DNA of 64,000 nt from an actinobacterium LLX17 (GTDB taxonomy: Bacteria; Actinomycetota; Actinomycetes; Propionibacteriales; Nocardioidaceae), in assembly GCA_000471045.1 (NCBI GenBank), contig KI301992.1:2719452-2783451 (forward strand). Reading direction: 5' to 3'. The translations under genes were made by a program, and so were the position numbers. Positions 53,048-61,195 of this stretch are shown here, piece by piece; the first letter of the stretch is position 1, and each line of letters begins with the position of its first letter. The notes beneath the pieces are model-generated. The model did no database searches. It saw nothing but the letters and a program-made list of their open reading frames with translations, and had not been told where the DNA came from.

Positions 53048-54069
53048 AAGGTCGTGGTGTCGAAGGTGGCGGTCGTGAAGCGCACGGCCGCCGTCACCAC
53101 GTCGCCCACCGCGGGCGGCGTGGCCCCGGCCGGCAGGTAGAGCATCGAGGCCTGCATGTGCGGGGGCTCGACGAACCAGCGCTGGCGGCCGTCGATCGTG
53201 AACGGCGAGCGCGAGAGTCCCGCGGCCTCGAGACCGCCACGGGCGAACGACTTGCCGCGCGTGACGACACCACCGGCCTTGGGTGCCTCCAGCCCGACGC
53301 CGTGGCTGGTTCCGCCGGCCACCACCAGCAGGTAGCCGTCGCGCGGCACGGCCCGCTGGCGGTACCCGACGTGCTCACCGCGCGAGACGTGGTGGACGTC
53401 GAGCACGTGCGCGCGCACCGTGAGCGCGCCGAGGTCGCCGAGCCACAGGCGGGTGCCGATGCGCGGTCGCACCTCCAGGTGAGGCCGCTGCTCGCGCAGG
53501 CGCGCGAGCTCGGTCGGCGAGAGGTGGGAGACGAACAGACGGGTGGTCTCGACCTGCGAGGCGTCGAGGGCCGCGGCCCAGCGGTCGGCCTCCGCGAGGT
53601 GGCCGCCCTCGAGCGGAAGGTGGATGGCGAACCCCTCCACGACGAGGTCGCCCAGCACGGCCACGGCCGAGGCCAGCTCGTGCCGGTCGAATCCGTGACG
53701 GGCCATCGAGGTCTCGCCCTCCAGCACGACGCGGCTGCCCGGGTGGTGCTGCGCGAGCGCAGCGACGTCGTCGACCCGCCCGACCGTGTGCACCACGCGG
53801 GAGTCGTGCACGACGTCGGCGAAGAACGGTCGCCACGGGGTGAGCACCATGACGTCGCCGGCGAAGGTCTCGAGCGCCGCGGGCACCTCGGCGTACGTGC
53901 CGACCGCGATCGTGTCGAGGCCGAGACGGCCGGCCTCGGCGGCCAAGGTGTCGCGACCGAGCCCGTAGCCGTTGCCCTTGATGACCGGGACGATGCCCGG
54001 GGTCGCGGCGACGACCTCGTCGGTGTGCCGGTGCCAGCGGGTGGCGTCGACGTGCAGGTCGAAGCCCAT
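53041..54069 (-). CDS. Alanine racemase-like PLP enzyme
   Basis: 342 residues. PLP lysine in VPVIKGNGYGLGRD, the Tyr loop GEHVGYRQRA and the C-terminal beta domain are consistent with fold-type III alanine racemases; the substrate loop differs from classical Alr. Two bases after FemX, so co-transcribed. Could supply D-Ala or another D-amino acid for peptidoglycan, or be a divergent paralogue. Confidence 0.78.
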   Translation of the reverse strand: MGFDLHVDATRWHRHTDEVVAATPGIVPVIKGNGYGLGRDTLAAEAGRLGLDTIAVGTYAEVPAALETFAGDVMVLTPWRPFFADVVHDSRVVHTVGRVDDVAALAQHHPGSRVVLEGETSMARHGFDRHELASAVAVLGDLVVEGFAIHLPLEGGHLAEADRWAAALDASQVETTRLFVSHLSPTELARLREQRPHLEVRPRIGTRLWLGDLGALTVRAHVLDVHHVSRGEHVGYRQRAVPRDGYLLVVAGGTSHGVGLEAPKAGGVVTRGKSFARGGLEAAGLSRSPFTIDGRQRWFVEPPHMQASMLYLPAGATPPAVGDVVTAAVRFTTATFDTTTFA

Positions 54070-54071
54070 GG

Positions 54072-55205
54072 TCAGCGCCTCCCCAGGTACGCCGTGAAGC
54101 CGCGGTAGAGCAAGCGGCTGATGGGCAGGTCCCACTCGCCGAGGTACTCGACGGCCCGGCCACCCGTGCCCACCTTGAACTGCACGAGCCCGACGTGCGA
54201 GTCGTCGGAGTCGAGGGTGTCGGTGATGCCGCGCAGGTCGTAGACGGTGGCGCCCGAGGCGAGCGCGTCGCGCATCATCCGCCACTGCACCGCGTTGGAG
54301 CCGCGCACGTCGCGCTTCTCGGTGGTGGAGGCGCCGTAGGAGTACCAGGCGTGGGTGCCGACCCGCACGAGCGTCGTGGCCGCGACGAGGTCACCCTCGT
54401 GGTGCGCCAGGTACAGGCTCATGCGCTCGGGGTCCTCGCCGGTCAGGGCGTCCCACATCGTGGTGAAGTACGAGAGCGGACGGGGCGTGAAGTGGTCGCG
54501 CTCGGCGGTCTCGGAGTACACGCGGTGGAACTCGGTGAGCTCGTCGCGACCACCCTGGGTGACCTCGACGCCGGCCTTGGCGGCCTTCTTGATGTTGCGG
54601 CGCCACTGCTGGTTCATCCCCTTCAGCACCTCGTCCTCGGTGCGGGGCGTGCCGTCGTCATGGGCCAGGGGCAGCTGGAAGTTGTAGCGGGGTTGACCTG
54701 CCGAGAACCCACCCTCGGTGGGGACGGGCCGCCAGCCGCGGGCGGCCAGGCCGTCGGCCACGGCCAGGGCCTCGGCATCGTTGTGGTCGGCCGGCAGGTC
54801 GTTGAGGGTGCGGAGCGCGTCGTCGGCGATGCCGGCCTTGACGGTGGGCGCGTCCCACGCGCGCGACACGATGGGCGGGCCCATGCGGATGGCGAACGCC
54901 TTCGCCTTCTTGAGGTGAGCGACCATCGGCGTGAGGGCCGCGTCGAGGTCGATCTCGCGCCAGTCGAGGTCGGGGCCCTCGGGCAGGTAGGCCAGGAAGC
55001 GCTCGATGCGCGGCACCGGGCGGAACAGCACGAGACCCGCCCCCACCAGGCGGTCGCCGTCGAACCAGCCGATCGACTCGGCCCGCCAGTCGGGCTTGAC
55101 CGCGGCCCAGGCGGGGGTCTGCAGGAAGCTGACCGACGAGCGGGAGCGGATCCACTCCAGGTGCTCGGCGGTGGAGATGGTCCGGACCTGCAGGGGCGTC
55201 GTCAC
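54072..55205 (-). CDS. FemA/FemB-type peptidoglycan bridge aminoacyltransferase (FemX-like)
   Basis: 377 residues from GTG. Twin GNAT-like domains with SFLQTPAWAAVKPDW, GMNQQWRRNIKKAAKAGVEV and YDLRGI motifs. Adds the first amino acid, Gly in LL-DAP species, to lipid II using aminoacyl-tRNA. Supports a wall type with an interpeptide bridge. Confidence 0.9.
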   Translation of the reverse strand: MTTPLQVRTISTAEHLEWIRSRSSVSFLQTPAWAAVKPDWRAESIGWFDGDRLVGAGLVLFRPVPRIERFLAYLPEGPDLDWREIDLDAALTPMVAHLKKAKAFAIRMGPPIVSRAWDAPTVKAGIADDALRTLNDLPADHNDAEALAVADGLAARGWRPVPTEGGFSAGQPRYNFQLPLAHDDGTPRTEDEVLKGMNQQWRRNIKKAAKAGVEVTQGGRDELTEFHRVYSETAERDHFTPRPLSYFTTMWDALTGEDPERMSLYLAHHEGDLVAATTLVRVGTHAWYSYGASTTEKRDVRGSNAVQWRMMRDALASGATVYDLRGITDTLDSDDSHVGLVQFKVGTGGRAVEYLGEWDLPISRLLYRGFTAYLGRR

Positions 55206-55277
55206 CCCGCCGAGGCTACCAACGGGCCACGACGCCGGCCCCCTGATGCTCGACCACCACTTCCCGTCGGCTGCTTC

Positions 55278-55296
55278 ATTGGTTAGGCTCTCCTAA
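55278..55296 (+). promoter_or_regulatory. Iron box (IdeR/DtxR-type)
   Basis: ATTGGTTAGGCTCTCCTAA matches the consensus TTAGGTTAGGCTAACCTAA at 15 of 19 positions. 45 bases upstream of the siderophore-interacting protein start, implying iron repression. Confidence 0.75.
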
Positions 55297-55340
55297 GGGC
55301 GTGCCACGCACCGTCGTCTTCCCGGCCGCCCGGAGGACCC

Positions 55341-56240
55341 ATGGACATCCTGACCGCCACCGTGCGCGGGCGCCGACCGCTCAGCGCCCACCTCGTCACC
55401 ATCGAGCTCGAGGTCGACGGCGACATGCCGTCCACCGGCATCGCCGACGAGTACGTGCGCCTGCTCATCGCCCCCCAGGGCCGCCCGCTCGTCCTGCCGC
55501 AGATCACCGACGACTGGCAGGTGGTGCAGCCCGAGGGCACCGAGCCGCCCGTCTCCCGCGTCTACACGATCTCCGACCACCGGGTCGTCGACGGTCGCGT
55601 GCGCATCGACCTCGACATCGCCCTGCACGACGCCGGCCCCGGGTCCGACTGGGCCCGCGGCTGTGAGCCCGGCGATGCGGTGGGCCTCATCGCGCCGCAC
55701 GGGCTGTACGCCGCCCGCGACAGCGTGACCCACCAGCTCCTGGTCGCCGACATCACCGGCCTGCCGGCACTTGCCCGCATCCTGCGCGACCTCGAGCCCG
55801 GGCAGCAGGTCAGTGCCGTCGTCGTGCTGACCGACGAGGGCGACCGCATCCCGCTGCCCAGCCCCGCCGACGTCGACCTGCAGTGGATCGTGGTCGACGA
55901 CGTGCCGGACATCGCGGTCGCGCTGGAGTCGGCCGTGCTCGAGGCACCGCTGCTGGAGTCCGACGTGCCCACCGGCCAGCGTTACGTCTGGTTCGCCGGC
56001 GAGGCCCGCGCCAGCCGTGGCGTGCGCAAGCACCTGCGCCGGGTGCTCGGTTGGCCCCAGACCGACTTCTACACCTGCGGCTACTGGCAGTTCGACAAGG
56101 AGGCGTGGGAGGCGCGGTACGCCGAGGTGCAGGCCGCCGTCGAGGCCGAGGCGCGTCGTGCCTACGCCGAGCTCGCCGAGCGCGACCAGGGCGCCTACCT
56201 CGACCGCATCGACGAGATCTACGAGGCCTCGGGCCTCTGA
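55341..56240 (+). CDS. Siderophore-interacting protein (FAD-dependent ferric reductase)
   Basis: 299 residues with GGAGG. FAD domain with RVYTISDHR, SIP C-terminal domain with YVWFAGEARASRGVRKHLRRVLGWPQTDFYTCGYWQ. Reduces ferric siderophores to release iron in the cytoplasm. The iron box upstream explains control. No transporter adjacent. Confidence 0.92.
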   Translation: MDILTATVRGRRPLSAHLVTIELEVDGDMPSTGIADEYVRLLIAPQGRPLVLPQITDDWQVVQPEGTEPPVSRVYTISDHRVVDGRVRIDLDIALHDAGPGSDWARGCEPGDAVGLIAPHGLYAARDSVTHQLLVADITGLPALARILRDLEPGQQVSAVVVLTDEGDRIPLPSPADVDLQWIVVDDVPDIAVALESAVLEAPLLESDVPTGQRYVWFAGEARASRGVRKHLRRVLGWPQTDFYTCGYWQFDKEAWEARYAEVQAAVEAEARRAYAELAERDQGAYLDRIDEIYEASGL

Positions 56241-56251
56241 GCGCGTCTGAC

Positions 56252-56689
56252 CTAGGCCACGTCGCCGAGGGACGGGCGCCGAGGCACGACGAGCAGGGTC
56301 ATGCCCGCCTCGGCCGGCGTGCGGTTGGCCTTGCGGTGGTTGCAGCGCGTGCACGCCGCCACCGCGTTGTCCCACGTCAGCATGCCGCCGCGGCTGCGCG
56401 GAATGATGTGGTCGACAGTCTCGGCCTTGCCCCCGCAGTACGCGCACATGCCGTCGCGCGCCTTGATGGCCGACTTCGTGCACAGGTGCGAGCGACGGTG
56501 CATCCACTTCGCCACCACGTACCGCACGAGGCGCAGGACCTTCGGCCGCGGGAACGGTCCGTACGTGCCGCCGGCCTCTTCCTCGATGACCGCGACCTCA
56601 CGCACCAGCATCTTGATGGCATGGCGCAGGGAGACTCGCTGCAGCGGCTCGTAGCTCGCGTTCAGCACCAACACGTACGCATCGGACAT
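56252..56689 (-). CDS. HNH endonuclease family protein
   Basis: 145 residues from ATG 56689 with AAAGG. Pattern VLVLNASYEPLQRVSLRHAIKML, CAYCGGKAETVDHIIPRSRGG and CTRCNHRKANRTP: two CxxC zinc pairs and the HNH motif. Widespread stand-alone HNH protein in actinobacteria, chromosomal role unknown; not an intron or intein enzyme here. Confidence 0.88.
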   Translation of the reverse strand: MSDAYVLVLNASYEPLQRVSLRHAIKMLVREVAVIEEEAGGTYGPFPRPKVLRLVRYVVAKWMHRRSHLCTKSAIKARDGMCAYCGGKAETVDHIIPRSRGGMLTWDNAVAACTRCNHRKANRTPAEAGMTLLVVPRRPSLGDVA

Positions 56690-56825
56690 CGCAGTGCCTT
56701 TCCGGGATGAATCGTAGCGGGAGGCACGACGTACCACTGGTCATCTGTCCTGCCGTCCCGCACTGTTCACCCGCCGGGCTGTTCGCCGGGAGCGACCGGT
56801 GGAGGCCCGCGCTAGCGTCGAGATC

Positions 56826-57896
56826 ATGACCGAGGAGCGCTACTGGGCCGACCCCGTGCCCGAGACCCACCGTCCCTACGTCGCCGCCGACGACCGCTAC
56901 CAGCACCTGGAGTACCGCCGCGTGGGCACCAGTGGCCTGCTGCTGCCGCCGCTGTCGCTCGGCCTCTGGTACAACTTCGGCGACGACCGCCCGTTCGCCA
57001 CGCAGCGCGAGATCCTGCGGCACGCCTTCGACCGCGGCATCACGCACTTCGACCTCGCCAACAACTACGGCCCGCCGTACGGCTCGGCCGAGGAGAACTT
57101 CGGGCGCATGATGCGCACCGACTTCCGCCCGTACCGCGACGAGCTCATCATCTCCAGCAAGGCCGGCTGGGACATGTGGCCCGGCCCCTACGGCAAGCTC
57201 GGCTCCCGCAAGTACGTGCTGTCGAGCCTCGACGCCTCGCTCGAGCGGCTCTCCGTCGACCACGTCGACATCTTCTACTCGCACCGCGCCGACCCCGTGA
57301 CGCCCGTCGGCGAGACGGTCGCCGCGCTCGACACCGCCGTGCGCCAGGGCAAGGCGCTCTACGTGGGCGTCTCGTCGTACTCGCCCGAGCGCACCGCCGA
57401 GGCGGTCGCAGTGGCCCGCGAGCTCGGCACGCCGCTGATCATCCACCAGCCGTCGTACTCGATGGTCAACCGCTGGATCGAGCGCGGACTGCTCACGGTG
57501 CTCGACGAGCACGGACTCGGCTCCATCGGCTTCACGCCGCTCGCGCAGGGGCTGCTCACCGGCAAGTACCTCGGCGACGGCCCGGCCGACCGCTCCACGG
57601 ACCGACCCTCCTTCGACGACGACGTGCTGACCGACGACCTCCGGGAACGCCTGCGGGGGCTCGCCGACGTCGCCGAGCAGCGCGGCCAGTCGCTCGCGCA
57701 GCTCGCCATCTCCTGGGTGCTGCGACCTGGTGGCGTCACGTCGGCCCTCGTGGGTGCGTCGTCGGTCGAGCAGCTCGACGAGAACCTCGCTGCCGCCGAC
57801 CGCACCGACTTCAGCGACGAGGAGCTGGCCCGCATCGACGAGCTCGCGGGCGACACCGCGGCGGTCGACCTCTGGCGTTCCGTCGCCGAGCAGTAA
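56826..57896 (+). CDS. Aldo/keto reductase (YghZ-like)
   Basis: 356 residues. TIM-barrel reductase with catalytic Asp/Tyr in HFDLANNYG, Lys in IISSKAGWDM, YSHRADP, and NADP-binding GASSVEQLDEN. Similar to L-glyceraldehyde-3-phosphate reductases. GCTAGCGTCGAG just upstream without a ribosome site suggests a leaderless message. Confidence 0.9.
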   Translation: MTEERYWADPVPETHRPYVAADDRYQHLEYRRVGTSGLLLPPLSLGLWYNFGDDRPFATQREILRHAFDRGITHFDLANNYGPPYGSAEENFGRMMRTDFRPYRDELIISSKAGWDMWPGPYGKLGSRKYVLSSLDASLERLSVDHVDIFYSHRADPVTPVGETVAALDTAVRQGKALYVGVSSYSPERTAEAVAVARELGTPLIIHQPSYSMVNRWIERGLLTVLDEHGLGSIGFTPLAQGLLTGKYLGDGPADRSTDRPSFDDDVLTDDLRERLRGLADVAEQRGQSLAQLAISWVLRPGGVTSALVGASSVEQLDENLAAADRTDFSDEELARIDELAGDTAAVDLWRSVAEQ

Positions 57897-57906
57897 GGAT
57901 GACGCA

Positions 57907-58410
57907 GTGAATCTGAGAGAGGTCCTGACGGAAGCCTTCGGACGGGTGCCGGAGTCGGTGAAGGCCACGCTCGACGGGCTCGACGACCACCAGCTCACGC
58001 ACCGGCCCACACCGGATGCCAACTCCATCGCGTGGCTCGTTTGGCACCTCAGCCGCGTGCAGGACGACCACCTCGCCGACGCCTTCGGCACCACGCAGGT
58101 CTACGTCGAGGCTGGCTTCGCCGAGCGGTTCGTCGCGCACTTCGACCATGCCGTCGACGACATCGGCTACGGGCACACCTCCGAGCAGGTGGCCGCCGTG
58201 CGCGCCCCGGCCGCGCTGCTCGGTGAGTACCTCGACGTCGTGCACGCGCGGACGGTCGAGCTGCTGACCGAGGTGAGTGACGCGGACCTCGACCGCGTCG
58301 TCGACGAGCGCTGGGACCCGCCGGTCACCCTCGGCGTTCGCCTGGTCAGCGTCCTGCACGACGACCTGGAGCACGCCGGCCAGGCCGCCTACGTGCGCGG
58401 ACTCCTCTAG
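57907..58410 (+). CDS. DinB family protein (mycothiol-dependent type, DUF664-like)
   Basis: 167 residues from GTG. Four-helix metal-binding fold with WLVWHLSRVQDDHLAD (His at the metal site) and LEHAGQAAYVRGL. Ten bases after the reductase, so co-transcribed. Exact activity unknown; mycothiol S-transferase is a family option and fits ino1 nearby. Confidence 0.82.
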   Translation: MNLREVLTEAFGRVPESVKATLDGLDDHQLTHRPTPDANSIAWLVWHLSRVQDDHLADAFGTTQVYVEAGFAERFVAHFDHAVDDIGYGHTSEQVAAVRAPAALLGEYLDVVHARTVELLTEVSDADLDRVVDERWDPPVTLGVRLVSVLHDDLEHAGQAAYVRGLL

Positions 58411-58433
58411 GCCTTGCCGCCCCCGGCGAGCGC

Positions 58434-59069
58434 TCAGTCCTGGCCGTAGGTGAACTCGAGCGCCTCGAGGGTCGCGGCCGAGCTCTCGACGGTGAGGTCG
58501 AGCAGCTCGCCGGCCTCGGTCGACCGCAGGGCCGCCAGCTGGTCGAGCTCACCCATCAGCGAGATGCCGGCCAGCTGCCAGCAGCGCTCGACGGGATCGT
58601 CCGCGAGGGGAGTGTCGGGCGCCCACCGCAGGTCGACCAGCCCCTGGTCGGCGAGCACCGCGGCGCGGGCCAGGTGCGAGCGCACGGCGTCCTCGGCCAC
58701 GATCAGCGACGCGTCGAGGTCACCGGTCCACTCCAGGTCGGGCAGCGCGTGGATCTCCGCCTGGGGGTACGGGTCGTCCGGCAGCCAGCGCTCGACCGTG
58801 AACCGATGGGTGCCCTGGGCGATCATCACGACGGTGCCCTCGTCGGGGGCGATCTGGGCGATCCGCGCCATCGTGCCGACGTCGAACCGCGTCTCGCCGC
58901 CACCGGCCTCGGTCCCGCGCTCGATCAGCACCACGCCGAAGTCGGTCGGCTCACGGTCCATGACGACCTCGAGCATCGTCAGGTACCGGTCCTCGAAGAG
59001 CCGCAGCGGCAGCGGCATCCCCGGCAGCAGCACGGACGACAGCGGGAACATCGGCACGGCGGAAGGCAT
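58434..59069 (-). CDS. Lon N-terminal (LON) domain protein
   Basis: 211 residues: MFPLSSVLLPGMPLPLRLFEDRYLTMLE, FGVVLIERG, GTMARIAQI. Substrate-binding domain of Lon without ATPase or protease. Function not defined. Confidence 0.88.
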   Translation of the reverse strand: MPSAVPMFPLSSVLLPGMPLPLRLFEDRYLTMLEVVMDREPTDFGVVLIERGTEAGGGETRFDVGTMARIAQIAPDEGTVVMIAQGTHRFTVERWLPDDPYPQAEIHALPDLEWTGDLDASLIVAEDAVRSHLARAAVLADQGLVDLRWAPDTPLADDPVERCWQLAGISLMGELDQLAALRSTEAGELLDLTVESSAATLEALEFTYGQD

Positions 59070-59115
59070 GCCTCGACCCTAGGGGCGTCCCGATCTGGGT
59101 GCCGGGTTGTCGCCA

Positions 59116-59243
59116 GGGGGACCGACGATGATGCACATGGGTAGCCCTGGCTACCCGCAAGCATCATCCTTCGTTCCCCCGGACCCCGACGACGATGCAT
59201 TCGGGCAGCCCTGGCTACCGCAAAGCATCATCGTGCGTCCCCC
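59116..59243. repeat. Tandem palindromic REP-like element, copy B (inverted)
   Basis: Unit 3 (59116-59180) and unit 4 (59181-59243). The reverse complement of unit 3 matches unit 2, and that of unit 4 matches unit 1 (about 3 differences over 44 bases in the core). Central motif of unit 3 is GGTAGCCCTGGCTACC. Lies between the divergent LON gene and rpsF. Part of the 350-base gap 59070-59419. Confidence 0.85.
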
Positions 59244-59314
59244 GCAGGGCGATGGGCTGCCGGGCTACGCCCGGGCGCCTGCCTCGCTGCGCTCGGCCTG
59301 TGGTCGCGTCGAAT

Positions 59315-59344
59315 TTGGCTGGGGTCCGTGCGTTCACGTAGACT
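59315..59344 (+). promoter_or_regulatory. rpsF operon promoter
   Basis: TTGGCT (59315-59320), 18-base spacer, TAGACT (59339-59344). Drives rpsF-ssb-rpsR-rplI with a leader of about 70 bases. Confidence 0.65.
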
Positions 59345-59352
59345 CCGACGGT

Positions 59353-59393
59353 TGCCCGTTCTGGGCACACCTCCTGCTGCGGACCGTCCGCAG
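59353..59393 (+). ncRNA. Possible S6:S18 leader structure
   Basis: Two small hairpins lie in the rpsF leader: TGCCC/GGGCA (59353-59367) and CTGCGGAC/GTCCGCAG (59377-59393). An autoregulatory S6:S18-binding leader is known upstream of rpsF in many bacteria; here only hairpins are seen, without confirmation of the CCG-bulge fold. Confidence 0.35.
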
Positions 59394-59419
59394 CCGTTCA
59401 GACCGAAGGAGGACGCATC

Positions 59420-59728
59420 TTGTCGACCGACACAGATCTGCGTCAGTACGAAGTCATGGTCATCCTCGACGCCAGCCTCGATGAGCGCACCGTCGCTCCG
59501 AGCCTCGACACCTACCTCAACGTGATCCGGTCCGAAGGTGGATCCGTCGAGAACGTCGACGTGTGGGGCAAGCGCCGGCTCGCCTACGAGATCAACAAGA
59601 GCACCGAGGGCATCTACGCCGTCCTCGACCTGCGCGCCACGCCGGCCGCGGTCAAGGAGCTCGATCGTCAGCTCGGGCTCAACGAGTCCGTCGTCCGCAC
59701 CAAGGTCATCCGCCCCGACGTCAAGTGA
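59420..59728 (+). CDS. rpsF: 30S ribosomal protein S6
   Basis: 102 residues from an unusual TTG (AAGGAGG seven bases upstream fixes it): [32 protein letters not shown] ... [23 protein letters not shown]. First of the rpsF-ssb-rpsR-rplI operon. Confidence 0.96.
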   Translation: MSTDTDLRQYEVMVILDASLDERTVAPSLDTYLNVIRSEGGSVENVDVWGKRRLAYEINKSTEGIYAVLDLRATPAAVKELDRQLGLNESVVRTKVIRPDVK

Positions 59729-59821
59729 CGCCGGTCGCGCGGTTGTGGACGAGCTCTTCCGCTCTGTCCGTGCCGCGCGGTTGACTGGAGCACGACACCC
59801 CACACTCAGAAAGGCCGTCAC

Positions 59822-60366
59822 ATGGCGAACGAGACCGCGATCACCGTGATCGGCAACCTCACCGACGACCCGGAGCTCAAGTTCACTCCGTCGGGCGCCG
59901 CGGTTGCCAACTTCACGATCGCCTCGACCCCCCGCACGTTCGACAAGCAGTCGAACGAGTGGAAGGACGGGGAGGCGCTGTTCTTCCGTTGTGCTGCGTG
60001 GCGCCAGCTCGCCGAGAACGTGGCTGAGTCCCTCACCAAGGGCCAGCGCGTGATCGTCACCGGCAACCTGCGCATCCGCAACTTCGAGCGTCAGGACGGC
60101 TCGCGCGGCACCAGCGTCGAGATCAACGTCGACGAGATCGGTCCCTCGCTGCGCTGGGCCACCGCCAAGACCACCCGTGCGTCGCGTGACGGCGGCGGGT
60201 CCGGTGGTGGTGGCGGCTTCGGCGGCGGTGGCGGCGGCGGAGGTTCCGCCCCGGCCAACGACCCGTGGGCCTCCCGGCCCCCGGCGGCGGTGGCAACCGC
60301 GGCGGCGGCGCGCCGGCGAGCAACGACCCGTGGGGTGGCGGCGGCTCCGACGAGCCCCCCTTCTGA
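59822..60366 (+). CDS. ssb: Single-stranded DNA-binding protein, apparent frame break near the C-terminus
   Basis: OB-fold [36 protein letters not shown] ... [31 protein letters not shown] is intact (about 1-115), followed by a Gly-rich linker. In the same frame translation runs past the expected end (to 60388) with an unlikely Ala/Arg tail. The neighbouring frame reads [27 protein letters not shown] then TGA at 60364, the canonical acidic tip. The switch falls near the C-run at 60273-60283; one missing base restores it. Confidence 0.9.
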
Positions 60367-60413
60367 TCCACCTTTCCCCATCCTTTAGCACTGCACTTTT
60401 CACCAGGAGCATC

Positions 60414-60650
60414 ATGGCCAAGCCCGTTGTCCGGAAGCCGAAGAAGAAGAGCAACCCGCTCGCGGTCGCCGGCGTCACCGTCATCGATTACAAGGACACC
60501 GCACTGCTGCGGAAGTTCATCTCCGACCGCGGCAAGATCCGCGCGCGTCGGGTCACCGGCGTGTCCGTCCAGGAGCAGCGACAGATCGCCAAGGCGATCA
60601 AGAACGCTCGTGAGATGGCGCTGCTTCCCTACACCGCCACGACGCGCTGA
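60414..60650 (+). CDS. rpsR: 30S ribosomal protein S18 (zinc-free type)
   Basis: 78 residues: [49 protein letters not shown]... No cysteine at all, so the zinc motif of C+ S18 is absent; a C- protein in the main operon. AGGAGC precedes the ATG. Confidence 0.96.
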   Translation: MAKPVVRKPKKKSNPLAVAGVTVIDYKDTALLRKFISDRGKIRARRVTGVSVQEQRQIAKAIKNAREMALLPYTATTR

Positions 60651-60666
60651 GCGAGGAGACACTCAC

Positions 60667-61113
60667 ATGAAGCTCATCCTCACGCACGAGGTCACCCACC
60701 TCGGTGCCCCCGGCGACATCGTCGAGGTCAAGGACGGCTACGGCCGCAACTACCTGCTGCCCCGCAACTTCGCCATCCGGTGGAGCAAGGGTGCGGCTCG
60801 TCAGGTCGAGTCCATCAAGGCCGCGCGTGACGCGCGCGCCATCCACGACCTCGACGAGGCCAAGGCCATCAAGGGTCGTCTCGAGTCCGGTCCGGTCAAC
60901 GTGCCGGTCCGCGCCGGCGAGGGCGGCCGCCTGTTCGGCGCCGTCACCGTCGCCGACATCGCCGAGGCCCTCGAGGCCGCCGGTGGCGCGGTCGACAAGC
61001 GTCGCATCGAGGTCGGCAACCCCATCAAGTCGCTGGGTGCGCACACCGTCTCGGTGCGCGTGCACAACGACGTGACCGCCCAGGTCAAGCTCAACGTGGT
61101 GGCTGCCAAGTAG
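60667..61113 (+). CDS. rplI: 50S ribosomal protein L9
   Basis: 148 residues: [36 protein letters not shown] signature, long helix, C-terminal domain. GAGGAG precedes the ATG. Last gene of the operon. Confidence 0.97.
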   Translation: MKLILTHEVTHLGAPGDIVEVKDGYGRNYLLPRNFAIRWSKGAARQVESIKAARDARAIHDLDEAKAIKGRLESGPVNVPVRAGEGGRLFGAVTVADIAEALEAAGGAVDKRRIEVGNPIKSLGAHTVSVRVHNDVTAQVKLNVVAAK

Positions 61114-61145
61114 GCACCACGGGTTCGAGCGCGAACCAGCACGCC

Positions 61146-61173
61146 AGCCCGGCCGACGATCGTCGGCCGGGCT
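61146..61173 (+). terminator. rplI terminator
   Basis: Perfect palindrome AGCCCGGCCGACGA / TCGTCGGCCGGGCT (61146-61173), 33 bases after the L9 stop; the next gene starts just beyond. Confidence 0.85.
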
Positions 61174-61195
61174 GCGTCGTTCCAGGAGGTATGAC

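Noticed and set aside
60285..60388. Zero-frame Ala/Arg tail of SSB as the genuine C-terminus
   Set aside because: The neighbouring frame encodes the canonical acidic tip DEPPF with a stop directly after it, which cannot be chance.
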